A DNA stretch of 64,000 nt, taken from NCBI GenBank assembly GCA_024707265.1, contig JANQAB010000009.1, positions 930,001 through 994,000 of the forward strand, written 5' to 3'. Position 1 is the first letter of the stretch; the number at the start of each line of letters is the position of its first letter. Below, in pieces: positions 7,780 to 17,970 of the stretch. The notes beneath the pieces were generated by a model. That model did no database searches. It was given only the letters and a program-made list of their open reading frames with translations, and had not been told where the DNA came from. The position numbers were made by a program, and so were the translations under genes. This stretch comes from Sporocytophaga sp. (GTDB lineage Bacteria; Bacteroidota; Bacteroidia; Cytophagales; Cytophagaceae).

Positions 7780-8550
7780 ATGAATTTAAAATTCTTTAAG
7801 TATCAGGGAACAGGAAACGATTTCATTATGATTGATAATCGTAAGAAATTCTTTGATACTGCAAATACTGATCTTGTTAAGCTTTTGTGCGACAGGAGGT
7901 TCGGAATTGGAGGGGATGGCTTCATTCTCCTTGAAGAGCATCCTGATTATGATTTTCAGATGGTTTATTTTAATTCTGACGGAAATCAAAGTTCTATGTG
8001 TGGTAACGGTGGAAGATGTATTGTTCAGTTTGCCAGTGATATGGGGGTGATCGATAGCGAAACCTCTTTCCTGGCCATTGATGGTCCACATGACGCTTAC
8101 ATTAAGGACGGTCTGGTTCATCTGAAAATGATTGATGTGGATGCAGTGGAAGAAGGAGATGGATTCTATTTTTTAAATACGGGAAGCCCTCATTATGTAC
8201 AATTTGTGCAGAAGATTAAAGATTATGCAGTGTACGACGAGGGGTATAAAGTGAGAAATAACGAACGTTTCAGAAAAGAAGGGACGAACGTAAATTTTAT
8301 AGAAAAAGACGGCGACAGGCTTTGGGTAAGAACCTATGAACGTGGAGTCGAAGATGAAACTTATTCTTGTGGCACAGGTGTTACCGCCTCAGCACTGGTA
8401 GCATCTTTGCAGGGAATGAAAAGTCCGGTTCCTGTTACTACACTCGGAGGTGACCTAAGTATTTCTTTTCAGAAAGCTGATAAAGGTTATAAAGATATAT
8501 ACCTTATAGGTCCCGCAAAACAGGTTTTTGAAGGCACAATAAAAATCTAA
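7780..8550 (+). CDS. dapF: Diaminopimelate epimerase
   Basis: 256 residues. Both catalytic cysteines are present: Cys74 in MCGNGGRC and Cys197 in YSCGTGVTASAL. The start MNLKFFKYQGTGNDFIMIDN is typical. It interconverts LL- and meso-diaminopimelate, giving the cross-linking residue of peptidoglycan and the precursor of lysine. Length is slightly below that of E. coli DapF (274). It stands alone between rplS and secA. Confidence 0.95.
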   Translation: MNLKFFKYQGTGNDFIMIDNRKKFFDTANTDLVKLLCDRRFGIGGDGFILLEEHPDYDFQMVYFNSDGNQSSMCGNGGRCIVQFASDMGVIDSETSFLAIDGPHDAYIKDGLVHLKMIDVDAVEEGDGFYFLNTGSPHYVQFVQKIKDYAVYDEGYKVRNNERFRKEGTNVNFIEKDGDRLWVRTYERGVEDETYSCGTGVTASALVASLQGMKSPVPVTTLGGDLSISFQKADKGYKDIYLIGPAKQVFEGTIKI

Positions 8551-8613
8551 TACAGAGTAACTATCAGTTATTGTATTAAAATCTTAAATTTAGCATTCTA
8601 AATATTTATCTCA

Positions 8614-11600
8614 ATGTTTGAATTAATAGCCAAAGGAATAACAAAAATTTTCGGTACCAAATCGGAGAGGGACTTGAAGGAGCTGGGACCATATGTGCAG
8701 TTGGTAAATGATGAATACGCAAAATTGAAATCTATCTCTGACGATCAGTTAAGATCAAAAACAGCAGAGCTTAAAGCTATCATTGCAAGTGACCTGAAAT
8801 CTGTGGATGATCAGATTGCTTCCCTTCATAAAAAAGATTGCGGATAATCCGGATCTTGATATTAATGAAAAAGAGAAAACCTTTGGCGAAATAGACAAGC
8901 TTGGGAAGCAGAGAAACAAAGACCTAGAAGCTGTGCTGTTGAAAATTCTTCCTACTGCTTTTGCTGTTGTTAAAGAAACAGCAAGAAGATGGAAGGAAAA
9001 TGGAGAAATTGTAGTGGAAGCCAGCGAATTGGATAAAGCAATTGCCGGGAAAAGAATAGGAGTCGAAATCGTAGGGAATAAAGCGCATTGGAAGAATAAA
9101 TGGGTTGCTGCCGGTGTTGAAATTACCTGGGAAATGCTACACTATGATGTTCAGATCATTGGTGGAGTTGTGCTGCACCAGGGTAAAATTGCAGAGATGG
9201 CTACTGGTGAGGGTAAAACTCTTGTTGCTACTTTCCCTGCATACCTTAATGCGCTTGCTGGCAAAGGCGTTCACATTGTTACTGTTAACGATTACCTTGC
9301 TAAAAGGGACTCTGAGTGGATGGGGCCTCTTTATGAATTTCATGGACTAACAGTAGATTGTATTGATAAGCATGAGGCTAATTCCGAGGAGCGTGCTGCA
9401 GCCTATCGTGCAGATATCATTTTTGGTACAAATAATGAATTTGGTTTCGATTATCTGAGAGATAATATGGCCAGAGATACTGATGATCTTGTACAGAGAG
9501 AACATTTTTATGCAATGGTCGATGAGGTTGACTCAGTGTTAATTGACGATGCAAGAACTCCATTGATCATTTCCGGTCCTGTTCCAAGAGGAGATGAACA
9601 TGAGTTTTATGAACTTAAACCTCGCGTTTATAAAATAGTAGAAGCGCAAAAGAAAATCGTTAACAACTACCTGGTTGAGGCGAAAAAGAAAATTGCTGAA
9701 GGTGATGAGAAAGCCGGTGGTCTGGCTCTTTTCAGAGCTTACAGAGGTCTTCCGAAGGCAAAGCCTTTAATTAAATACCTCAGCGAAATGGGTATTAAAG
9801 CCATCCTTCAGAAAACAGAAAGCTACTACCTTCAGGAAAATGGCAAATTGATGCCTGAAGCAGATGAACCTTTGTATTTCACCATCGATGAAAAGCACAA
9901 CAACATTGAGCTTACTGAAAAAGGTATTGACTTTATCACAGGTGAAGGTGAAGATCCTAATCTGTTTATTCTTCCAGATATTGCTATTGGACTTGATGCA
10001 ATTGAAAGCAACAAGGCCCTTCCAGAGGAAGTAAGAATTACCCAGAAAGAGGCTTTGTTAAAAGAATATTCAGATAAGTCTCAGCGTGTTCATACCATTC
10101 AACAATTGTTGAAAGCATATGCTTTATTTGAAAAAGATGTAGATTATATTATCGTTGAAAATAAGGTAAAGATCGTTGATGAGCAGACAGGCCGTGTGAT
10201 GGAAGGAAGAAGATACTCTGATGGTCTTCACCAGGCTCTGGAAGCTAAAGAAAATGTGAAGGTAGAGGAAGCAACTCAAACCTATGCTACCATCACACTT
10301 CAGAACTATTTCAGAATGTACCATAAGCTTGCAGGTATGACCGGTACTGCAGAAACCGAAGCTGGTGAATTCTGGGAGATTTATAAACTTGATGTTGTTG
10401 TAATTCCTACGAACAGAGGAATTGTCAGAGACGATAGAGAAGATAAAGTATATAAAACGGTAAGAGAAAAGTTTAATGCTGTAGCAGATGAAATAAGTGA
10501 GTTGACAAAGCTGGGGCGTCCTGTTCTTGTCGGTACTACATCTGTTGAAATTTCCGAATTATTGAGCAGGATGCTTAAGCTTCGTAATATTAAACATCAG
10601 GTATTGAATGCTAAATACCATCAAAAAGAAGCTGAGATTGTCGCTGAGGCGGGTAAAGCTTCCACTGTTACTATTGCAACAAACATGGCTGGTCGTGGTA
10701 CGGATATTAAGCTTACGGCTGAATCTAAAAATGCTGGAGGTTTAGCTATTATTGGTACTGAAAGACATGAGTCACGTCGTGTGGATAGACAGCTTCGCGG
10801 TCGTTCCGGTCGTCAGGGAGATCCGGGCTCTTCGCAGTTCTTTGTAAGCCTTGAAGATAACCTGATGCGTCTCTTCGGTTCGGATAGAATAGCGAAATTT
10901 ATGGATCGTCTCGGTCTTGAAGAAGGTGAGGTTATTCAGCATTCCATGATTACCAAGTCTATTGAAAGAGCTCAGAAGAAAGTTGAAGAAAATAACTTCG
11001 GTGTTAGAAAAAGACTTCTTGAATATGATAACGTAATGAATTCTCAAAGAGAAGTGATTTACACACGAAGAAGAAATGCCTTATTTGGTGAACGCTTGGA
11101 GCTTGACATCCTGACTATGATTTATGACCTTTCCGAGAACATCGTTACAAATGGCAAGGCGGTTGAAAATTACGAAGACTTTAAGCTAAATATACATAGC
11201 ATTTTTGGCTTCTCTTCAATTATCTCTCAAGATGACTTTAGCAAGCTTAAAACAGATGTCTTAACAGATAGATTGTATAAAGAAGCATTGAAATTCTATA
11301 ACGATAAGGCTCACAATCTTGTAGGTAAAACATTGCCAATATTTAAGGAAATAGAAGCTACAAAAGGAAGAGAGGTTACCTCTGTCGGTATTCCATTTAC
11401 TGATGGCAGAAGGAGTATCAATGTTTCCGGAGATCTGAAAAAGTTAGTTGCTCCTAATTCAAGAGAGTTGGTTACTTCTGTTGAGAAATATGCTTCACTT
11501 GCCTTTATAGATATGGCATGGAAAGAGCACTTAAGAGATATGGACGATCTGAAGCAATCTGTTCAGAACGCAGTATTTGAGCAGAAAGATCCTTTGCTCG

Positions 11601-11980
11601 TTTATAAATTTGAAGCTTTCCAGATGTTCAAGGCCTTCCTTGGCAAAGTAAATGGAGATACCGTATCATTCCTTTACAGAGCTGATTTACCAGTTAGAGA
11701 AGCAGAGGAGGTTCAGGAAGCAAGACATCCAAGACCCGTTCAGAATCTGAAGGAAAATAAAGATGAAGCAAGAAGCGTTCTTTCGGGAAATGGTCAGCCA
11801 GCTGCTGTGTCAGAACCTGCTCAACCTAAAGTTTTGCCTGTAAAATCAGAAAAAGTAGCAGGACGTAACGATAGGGTATCTGTTCAGTATAACGATGGTA
11901 GCATTAAGAAGGATGTGAAGTTTAAAACTGTTGAAGATGATATCAACAACAATAAATGCGTAATTATTGATGAAGACTAA
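8614..11980 (+). CDS. secA: Preprotein translocase ATPase SecA (frameshifted near the N-terminus)
   Basis: The N-terminal 71 codons (MFELIAKGITKIFGTKSERD ... DDQIASLHKK) end at a stop at 8845, while the next frame continues with IADNPDLDINEKEKTFGEID and runs to 11980. Removing one A from the A6 run at 8830-8835 joins them into a 1121-residue protein. Walker A (MATGEGKT), the DEAD-like region (VDEVDSVLIDDAR), and the preprotein-binding and helical scaffold regions are present. No C-terminal Cys-rich zinc motif is seen; the tail ends NKCVIIDED. SecA drives Sec export and is essential, so the shift is probably a sequencing error rather than a broken gene. The next gene overlaps its end. Confidence 0.93.
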
Positions 11981-12515
11981 AGAACTTATCAGCCGTCTTG
12001 GCTTACTTAGCATAGTATTTGTTCTGATGAGCTGCGCGAAAGGTCAGACTCAGATGAAGCAGGATACTACTAAAGGTATGTTCAAGGAGGATCTGACTTC
12101 CTACAGGCCAAAGTATGACACGGATTCAGCACCAAAGCCTTCTTCCAAGGATACTAAGAATACACCTCCTGCTAATGGGGGAAATAGCGGAGCAACTTCC
12201 AATGCTGCTCAGGCCACAGATGCCCGCATAGATTCTGTAGCAGCTAGAAACAGGGGGATAAAGAATGCGCAGGGGTATAGAGTGCTGGTATATTCTGGAA
12301 GCAGTAGTGAAGAGTCGAGAAAAGTAAGAGAGCGTATTTATAAGATACTTCCGGATGCGGATATTTATGCCCAGTACAAACAACCTACTTTCAGAGTAAA
12401 GGTAGGAGATTGCTTTAACAGAATAGAGGCAAACAATCTTTATGTAAAGCTGAAGGATGAATTCCCGGAAGCTAAAATTGTACCTGATCAGATTAACATT
12501 ATTGTCAAAGAGTAA
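11970..12515 (+). CDS. SPOR-like domain lipoprotein
   Basis: About 181 residues. The N-terminus has a lipoprotein signal with lipobox around LMSCAKG, then a Pro/Ser/Asn-rich linker, then a C-terminal region (from about residue 100: QGYRVLVYSGSSSEESRKVR ... FRVKVGDCFNRIEANNLYVKL) with the pattern of a SPOR domain, which binds denuded peptidoglycan glycan strands. The ATG at 11970 is chosen over an upstream TTG because it starts the signal peptide (MKTKELISRLGLL); it overlaps the secA end by 11 bp, suggesting coupling. Confidence 0.8.
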   Translation: MKTKELISRLGLLSIVFVLMSCAKGQTQMKQDTTKGMFKEDLTSYRPKYDTDSAPKPSSKDTKNTPPANGGNSGATSNAAQATDARIDSVAARNRGIKNAQGYRVLVYSGSSSEESRKVRERIYKILPDADIYAQYKQPTFRVKVGDCFNRIEANNLYVKLKDEFPEAKIVPDQINIIVKE

Positions 12516-12521
12516 GTTTTT

Positions 12522-13715
12522 ATGAGTAGTCTTGTTCCAAGAATAAAAGAGCTGGCTGCAAAATATGCAGGAGATACTATAAGCGACAGAAGGTATTTGC
12601 ATGCCAACCCTGAATTGTCTTTTGAGGAATTTAATACATGTAAGTATGTAGCCGAAAAGCTCAGAAGTTTTGGAATTGAAACTCAGGAAGGCGTTGCAGA
12701 AACGGGAGTTGTCGGACTCATAAAGGGTAGAAATGCTGATAAAAAAATTATTGCATTAAGAGCAGATATGGATGCGCTACCCATTATTGAAGCAAATGAT
12801 GTTCCATATAGATCAAAAAATGAAGGGGTAATGCATGCTTGTGGCCATGACGTACACACTTCTTCTTTGCTTGGTTCCGCAAGAATATTACAGGAGATAA
12901 GAGATTCATTTGAAGGTACTATAAAACTTGTCTTCCAACCTGGCGAAGAAAAAATACCGGGCGGTGCATCTTTGATGATTAAAGCCGGGGTATTGCAGAA
13001 TCCTGCACCGGTCAATATTATTGGTCAACACGTAATGCCGGCGATACCGGCAGGAAAAGTGGGCTTCCGCTCTGGTATGTATATGGCAAGTGCAGACGAG
13101 ATCTATGTTACTGTAAAAGGTAAAGGCGGTCACGCCGCTATGCCTGATAAAAACATCGATCCGATTTTGATCGCTTCCCATATCATCATTGCATTACAGC
13201 AAATTGTGAGCAGAAACTGTGATCCTAAACTTCCTTGTGTTCTTTCTTTCGGTAAATTTATTGCCAATGGCGCAACCAATGTTGTTCCAAATGAAGTAAA
13301 GATTGAGGGCACATTCAGAACACTCGATGAGAAATGGAGAAAAGATGCTCATGCCAAAATGAAGAAAATGGCTGAATGCATTGCTGAAGGGATGGGAGGT
13401 GAATGCGAATTTACTGTGCTTAATGGTTATCCTTATTTAAAAAATGAACCGGAGCTGACAGGTAGACTTAAATCTTTTGCTACGGATTTTCTTGGTGAAG
13501 AGAATGTTGTTGATCTTGATTTATGGATGGCATCTGAAGACTTTGCCTACTATACTCAGCAGATAGATGCATGTTTCTATAGACTAGGTGTCCGGAATGA
13601 AGCTAAAGGAATAATTTCAGGAGTGCATACTCCTACTTTTGATATTGAAGAATCTGCTCTGGAAACAGGCTCAGGTTTAATGGCGTGGCTTGCTGTTAAT
13701 GAGCTTGGTTCATAA
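12522..13715 (+). CDS. M20-family amidohydrolase (hippurate/N-acyl-amino-acid type)
   Basis: 397 residues. Metal-binding motifs of the M20D group are visible: RADMDALPI, HACGHDVHTSSLLG and QPGEEKIPGGASLMI. A dimerisation lid domain follows (VTVKGKGGHAAMPDKNIDPI), and HTPTFDIEESALETGSGLMA closes the protein. Such enzymes release an amino acid from N-acyl or N-benzoyl conjugates; the substrate cannot be told from sequence. It follows the SPOR lipoprotein by 6 bp and ends with a clear terminator. Confidence 0.88.
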   Translation: MSSLVPRIKELAAKYAGDTISDRRYLHANPELSFEEFNTCKYVAEKLRSFGIETQEGVAETGVVGLIKGRNADKKIIALRADMDALPIIEANDVPYRSKNEGVMHACGHDVHTSSLLGSARILQEIRDSFEGTIKLVFQPGEEKIPGGASLMIKAGVLQNPAPVNIIGQHVMPAIPAGKVGFRSGMYMASADEIYVTVKGKGGHAAMPDKNIDPILIASHIIIALQQIVSRNCDPKLPCVLSFGKFIANGATNVVPNEVKIEGTFRTLDEKWRKDAHAKMKKMAECIAEGMGGECEFTVLNGYPYLKNEPELTGRLKSFATDFLGEENVVDLDLWMASEDFAYYTQQIDACFYRLGVRNEAKGIISGVHTPTFDIEESALETGSGLMAWLAVNELGS

Positions 13716-13723
13716 AATATTTT

Positions 13724-13754
13724 AAAGGGGAAGGTTAACATCTTCCCCTTTTTT
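13724..13754 (+). terminator. Terminator after the M20 gene
   Basis: AAAGGGGAAG (13724-13733) pairs with CTTCCCCTT (13742-13750), with a short loop containing GTTAAC, and is followed by a T run. It separates the M20 gene from the convergent SDR gene. Confidence 0.8.
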
Positions 13755-13766
13755 ATTTCCCTATTG

Positions 13767-14543
13767 TTATTTTCGGCTGGTAGCTCTATTCAACATCCTG
13801 ATTGCAAACTGTGGTGCAATTCTTGAAAGCCAGTACAGAAGTTCCACTTTACCTACTCTTATTTCCGTTTGTCCCTTTCCAAGTTTTAATAACATTTCAG
13901 ATACCGCCTTATTTACAGGTATTGCCATTTTGGGTGGATTACCTTGGTGCCAAGGGGTATCTACAACGGGCAATAGTACCTCTGTGATTTTAACAGGTGA
14001 TGATTTTCTTAATTGCATTCTTAAAACCTGAGTAAAGGAATGTAAGGCAGCTTTCGTTGCATTGTAATACGGATATATTTCTCTTGGAGCATATATCAGT
14101 CCTGTAGAAATATTAATGATTTGAGGCCGCATATTTCTCTCTACAACTGGCAGCAGCGCTTTTGTCAGCCTTATCGGAGCCATAATGTTGATGTTAAATT
14201 CTTCAACAGCTTTGGGTAAAGCAGACTCGTCTGTCCTGAAGTCTATTTTATTAACAATCGCCGCATTGTTAATTAGTATATTAAGTCCAGGATAATTTGC
14301 AATAACATGATTACACAAGTCATTGCAATCTTTTATTTTTGAGAGGTCACATTGAAAAATATCTATTCCAGGAATTTCTTTTTGTACCTGTTGAAGTTTT
14401 TCAAGAGTGCGGCCACATATGAGGACTTTGCAACCTCTGTGAGTAAGTTCTTTGGCCAGCTGAAGCCCAACACCTGAGCTGCCGCCGGTAATTAGTACGA
14501 TGTCTCCTTTTTGCATTTTTTCAATTGCCATATTTGAATGCAA
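13767..14543 (-). CDS. Short-chain dehydrogenase/reductase (SDR)
   Basis: 258 residues from the first in-frame ATG; internal ATGs at the MAIEK and MQKGD positions are also possible. The nucleotide-binding motif TGGSSGVGLQLAKEL, the NNAAIV motif and the catalytic pair in YPYYNATKAALHSF are all present, as in classical SDRs with NAD(P)H. The substrate is unknown. It lies downstream of a Crp/Fnr-type regulator on the same strand, 37 bp away, so the two may form a regulator-target pair. Confidence 0.85.
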   Translation of the reverse strand: MHSNMAIEKMQKGDIVLITGGSSGVGLQLAKELTHRGCKVLICGRTLEKLQQVQKEIPGIDIFQCDLSKIKDCNDLCNHVIANYPGLNILINNAAIVNKIDFRTDESALPKAVEEFNINIMAPIRLTKALLPVVERNMRPQIINISTGLIYAPREIYPYYNATKAALHSFTQVLRMQLRKSSPVKITEVLLPVVDTPWHQGNPPKMAIPVNKAVSEMLLKLGKGQTEIRVGKVELLYWLSRIAPQFAIRMLNRATSRK

Positions 14544-14580
14544 AAACAGAAAAAAAAATATTATTAAATATTAACTTAAG

Positions 14581-15184
14581 TTAATGATTTTCATTTTTTC
14601 TTATTCTGCTTAAAGATATTGGAGATATGCCGAGGTATGATGCAATCATATGTTGCTTGACCCGGCTTTCCAGTGTTGGAAATTCATTGAGAAAGTCAAG
14701 GTATCTTTCCCTGGCATCAAGCAAAAGCAGGTCTCGTTCTCTTTTTTCTTTAATGATGAATGCATTTTCTAGCATCGCAATTAAGAGCACACTCCAGCAT
14801 TCATGTCTTTTTTTTTACCTCAAGCCATTGGCTATAGTCAATTTCAAGAATATGGCTGTCTTCAAGCGCTTCTATATATAATAAGGATGGCCTTTGAGCA
14901 ATCATTGCGGAGTAGGAAACAATAAATTTTCCTTCTGCTAAAAAGTTTTTGGTAAATTCTTTTCCTGTCTTATCAATATAAAGATATCTGAAAAGGCCTT
15001 CATTAACGAATGCAAACTTTCTTGGAATTTGTCCTTCAGAGATAAAGTATTCGCCTTTATATATTCTTACAGGTTTTAAAATCTTTAAAAAAGTTTCGGT
15101 TTCCTCTTGAGGAGCTGTCGTAACTAGATTCAGGAATTTCCTTAATTCTTTTAATGAATCACTATTATTAGAATTGCCTCTCAT
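14581..15184 (-). CDS. Crp/Fnr-family transcriptional regulator (frameshifted)
   Basis: The N-terminal part (from ATG 15184, MRGNSNNSDSLKELRKF) carries a cyclic-nucleotide-binding-like beta-roll (YKGEYFISEGQIPRKFAFVN, GKEFTKNFLAEGKFIVSYSA). It stops shortly after DYSQWLEV. The following frame (VLLIAMLENAFIIKEKRERD to SRIRKNENH) contains the helix-turn-helix HMIASYLGISPISLSRIRK. Removing one base from the run of nine at 14808-14816 joins them into 200 residues, the usual size. Bacteroidota have many such regulators; the ligand is unknown and the roll lacks an obvious cAMP signature. Confidence 0.8.
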
Positions 15185-15285
15185 TAGAATGCAAAACAAT
15201 TGTTTGCTCCAATTTGCATATTTTCAGAATGAAAAGCTATTTTCTGCTTTGGTATGGAGAATCTGCAAATTGGGACTGATGGAAA

Positions 15286-17070
15286 TTACTTTGCATATTG
15301 AGGATCTTCCAGCAAAGGGAGTCCTAATCTTTGAGCTTGCAGGTTATACATCTTTTCGGCAAATTCATCACTGGTAATATGGTATCTTGCACCTATGAAC
15401 TTTTTGAGATTCCCACTTTCATCAAAGACGGGAACGATATGAGCATCTACCCAATAATGACTTCCGTCTTTCGCTTTATTTTTAATTATGCCATGAAATG
15501 TTTCTCCTCTTTTAATGGTTGTCCAAAAGATTTTGAAAAGCTCTGATGGCATATCAGGGTGTCTGAATGTATTATGAGGTTTACCGATAAGTTCCTCCGC
15601 TGAATACTTGGATACTTCGCAAAGCTTTTCGTTTGCCAAAGTAATGTTACCGTATAGGTCTGATTCTGAAAGAATAGTTGTAAGACTAAAAACTTGTTCG
15701 CGGATTTTCATTTCTATTCTTTGACTTTCGGATATGGAAACAATTCTGGAAAGATCTTCCTGAGATGTACTGAGCTCTTCCAGATTTTGCCTCAACTCCT
15801 CTTCCTGTTCACGCATGGATTCGGTCTGGACCTGAGTTTCGTGAAGCAGCTTTTGTGTATGAAGATTAATCTTTAAGGAATTGATAGAAGCTGCAAGACT
15901 TTCACCAGCCTTTTTCAATAACTCGATTTTGTGACTTTCTATTTTTTTGAAACAAGCAAATTCCATGACACCGTATACAGTATCGTTTACAATCAGTGGG
16001 CAGATAACAACAAATCTGGGTAAAGCTTCTCCCAGGCCGGAAGTAATTCGGATATAGTCTTTAGGTACATCAGAAAGGATTATAAGATCTTTTTCAAGAT
16101 AACATTGACCAACCAACCCCTCTCCAGGTAGTATTGAGGTTTTAATGTATTTTTTCTGCCCGTATGCATAACAGCCCATTAATTCAAGATGTTTCTCCCC
16201 CTCAAATTCGTTTAATATGAAAAGTGAGCCTTGATTGGCTCCTATGTATTTTGTGAGAAATGAAATTGCCATATCAGACAGTTCGTCTAGTTGTTTATCA
16301 TTGGCTCTTATTAACTCGGATATTTTGGCAATTCCAATGTTTATAAAACTTTCATTTTCGTTTTTTTGATTTGCATCGGATATATATTGATGCATTTTTA
16401 TTAATGCCACCCCTAGTTTATCTTCTTCTTCAGCTTTAAATTCCTTATCCAGGTTGCCGTTTGCAATGTTTTCGGCAAACTCGATTCCTTTGTTGATGAT
16501 GTCTAGCTGCCTAGTAAGATTTACATTAGAAGCATGGCTGATTCTTGCAGATGCTTCAAATTCATAACTCCAATATCCGCATAGTATAAAAATGATTGCT
16601 GCAAGTGATGCATGGATAATAAAAGTATTTAAAGGCATATAATCTGTTGTCGTAAAGTAAACTTCTTCCATGCCAGCATATTGCAGGTAGCCCAAAATGG
16701 CATGATGAACTACAACAAAAGTTGCCAAGGGGATTTGATTCTTCCAGTTCCTATAGTATATAAGAATAATTGATCCAATAAATGCGAAAAAATGCATCTC
16801 AAGCATGCCATGCATCTGATATATAAACTGGGCCATAAAAACCCCCAGAGATAAACTCCCGACATACTGATACCATAGTTTGTCCGGGGCCAATTTTAAA
16901 GTTGAGAAATACATGAAAAGAGTCAGAGATCCGACTGTTATGGCAATCAGATATGTATCATATACAAATGAAATAACAAGCCCGAATATAAATAAAGAAG
17001 AAAGAGCGTAACTGAGGAATTGTGGCTTGATATTTATAAGCTCTGAAGAATTTTTATTTGAAGTAATCAT
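15286..17070 (-). CDS. Membrane GAF-PAS sensory protein without recognisable output domain
   Basis: 594 residues. About six membrane helices occupy residues 15-170 and include MHGMLEMHFFAFIGSIILIY and ATFVVVHHAILGYLQYAG, a His-rich sensor layout seen in some chemotaxis-type receptors. A short HAMP-like linker (about 190-240) follows, then a GAF domain (about 255-400, GSLFILNEFEGEKHLELMG and LPGEGLVGQCYLE), a Glu/Gln-rich coiled coil (about 400-455) and a PAS domain (about 465-580, ITLANEKLCEVSKYSAEELI, FRHPDMPSELF, HYWVDAHIVPV). No kinase, GGDEF or methyl-accepting domain is seen. Its ATG overlaps the stop of the thioredoxin-like gene (ATGA). Confidence 0.8.
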   Translation of the reverse strand: MITSNKNSSELINIKPQFLSYALSSLFIFGLVISFVYDTYLIAITVGSLTLFMYFSTLKLAPDKLWYQYVGSLSLGVFMAQFIYQMHGMLEMHFFAFIGSIILIYYRNWKNQIPLATFVVVHHAILGYLQYAGMEEVYFTTTDYMPLNTFIIHASLAAIIFILCGYWSYEFEASARISHASNVNLTRQLDIINKGIEFAENIANGNLDKEFKAEEEDKLGVALIKMHQYISDANQKNENESFINIGIAKISELIRANDKQLDELSDMAISFLTKYIGANQGSLFILNEFEGEKHLELMGCYAYGQKKYIKTSILPGEGLVGQCYLEKDLIILSDVPKDYIRITSGLGEALPRFVVICPLIVNDTVYGVMEFACFKKIESHKIELLKKAGESLAASINSLKINLHTQKLLHETQVQTESMREQEEELRQNLEELSTSQEDLSRIVSISESQRIEMKIREQVFSLTTILSESDLYGNITLANEKLCEVSKYSAEELIGKPHNTFRHPDMPSELFKIFWTTIKRGETFHGIIKNKAKDGSHYWVDAHIVPVFDESGNLKKFIGARYHITSDEFAEKMYNLQAQRLGLPLLEDPQYAK

Positions 17071-17681
17071 TGAGTGGTAACGTAATTTAAGTCTGAATTA
17101 AGATTGCATCCATATGCTTTAGTGGCTGAGGAAGGCATGTTAGGCAATGGCTTATTACTTAATAAAGAATCTAGAATGATTTCAGGAAAATAAGTGTCTT
17201 TGTCAGTGCAAAATCGGGCCTTATTATAGTTACCTCTATATATTAATTTACCTTCTTTAAGGATAACAGCTTGTGGAGTTGCGTATACTCCAAAGGAATC
17301 AGCAATTGATCCATCATCTGTAATGAGGTCGAAGTCGAATAGACCCTTATATTCATTAATTTGTGCCTGTTCGACAACAGCAAAAAAGGTTATTCGATCT
17401 TTATATCTTCTGTGCAGAGACTGAATATATGATGAGTTAAATTTAGAACAAGGGCATTTAGGGTTAAAAAAATGAAGGAGTACTGGATCTCTATATTCCT
17501 TGAATAAAGAGGTATGATGCCCTGTTTTTATAGATGTATAGTTGGACGGGACAATTGTTGGAAGACTGTATCGAAAATATTCTTTCCAAAGAAGTACACA
17601 AATAGCAATGAAGCAGAATGTTATTATAGATAGAATTAAACCTTTTCTCAAGATCAAAGAAGTTGTTGATATTATGCCCAA
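17067..17681 (-). CDS. Membrane-anchored thioredoxin-like protein (DUF6436-like)
   Basis: 204 residues from a TTG codon at 17681; no in-frame ATG exists before the membrane helix (GLILSIITFCFIAICVLLW), so the start is uncertain. After the anchor comes a thioredoxin-like fold with LLHFFNPKCPCSKFN (Cys76 and Cys78), a cis-Pro region (FGVYATPQAVILKEGKLIYR) and the conserved ARFCTDKDTYFPE and KAYGCNL segments. The spacing is CPC rather than classical CxxC. It is probably an envelope redox protein. It overlaps the sensory gene by 4 bp, so the two are translationally coupled. Confidence 0.72.
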   Translation of the reverse strand: MGIISTTSLILRKGLILSIITFCFIAICVLLWKEYFRYSLPTIVPSNYTSIKTGHHTSLFKEYRDPVLLHFFNPKCPCSKFNSSYIQSLHRRYKDRITFFAVVEQAQINEYKGLFDFDLITDDGSIADSFGVYATPQAVILKEGKLIYRGNYNKARFCTDKDTYFPEIILDSLLSNKPLPNMPSSATKAYGCNLNSDLNYVTTQ

Positions 17682-17970
17682 CGAAGGGGATATTGAAAAT
17701 TGTAAGTTAAAGTCTGCGCCTGCTAGTTGGCAGACGTAAGGACACTTCTGTTTTTATCCGGGTTTGTGGTTTTGAAGACTAGATAAATCCGAAGTTGAGA
17801 TGGACAAAATCTATATATGAACCATATAAATGTTTTTTGAAGAATAATACCAGGCATTATAGTCCTGTAAAGAAAAATGTGAAATATAGGTCTTGGTGTC
17901 CATTATTTTTATCCATATTAAAAATTGAGAAATGAAGAGATAAAAAACTTATACAGTTATTTTTGTGAAA

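Noticed and set aside
8830..8836. Programmed -1 frameshifting at AAAAAAG in secA
   Set aside because: The codon phase is wrong for a -1 slip and the required change is +1; seven other genes have the same kind of single-base surplus.
8807..8850. SecA start at the internal ATG 8807
   Set aside because: The protein would begin MIRLLPFIKK, whereas the upstream frame has the expected SecA N-terminus; a one-base correction is far better supported.
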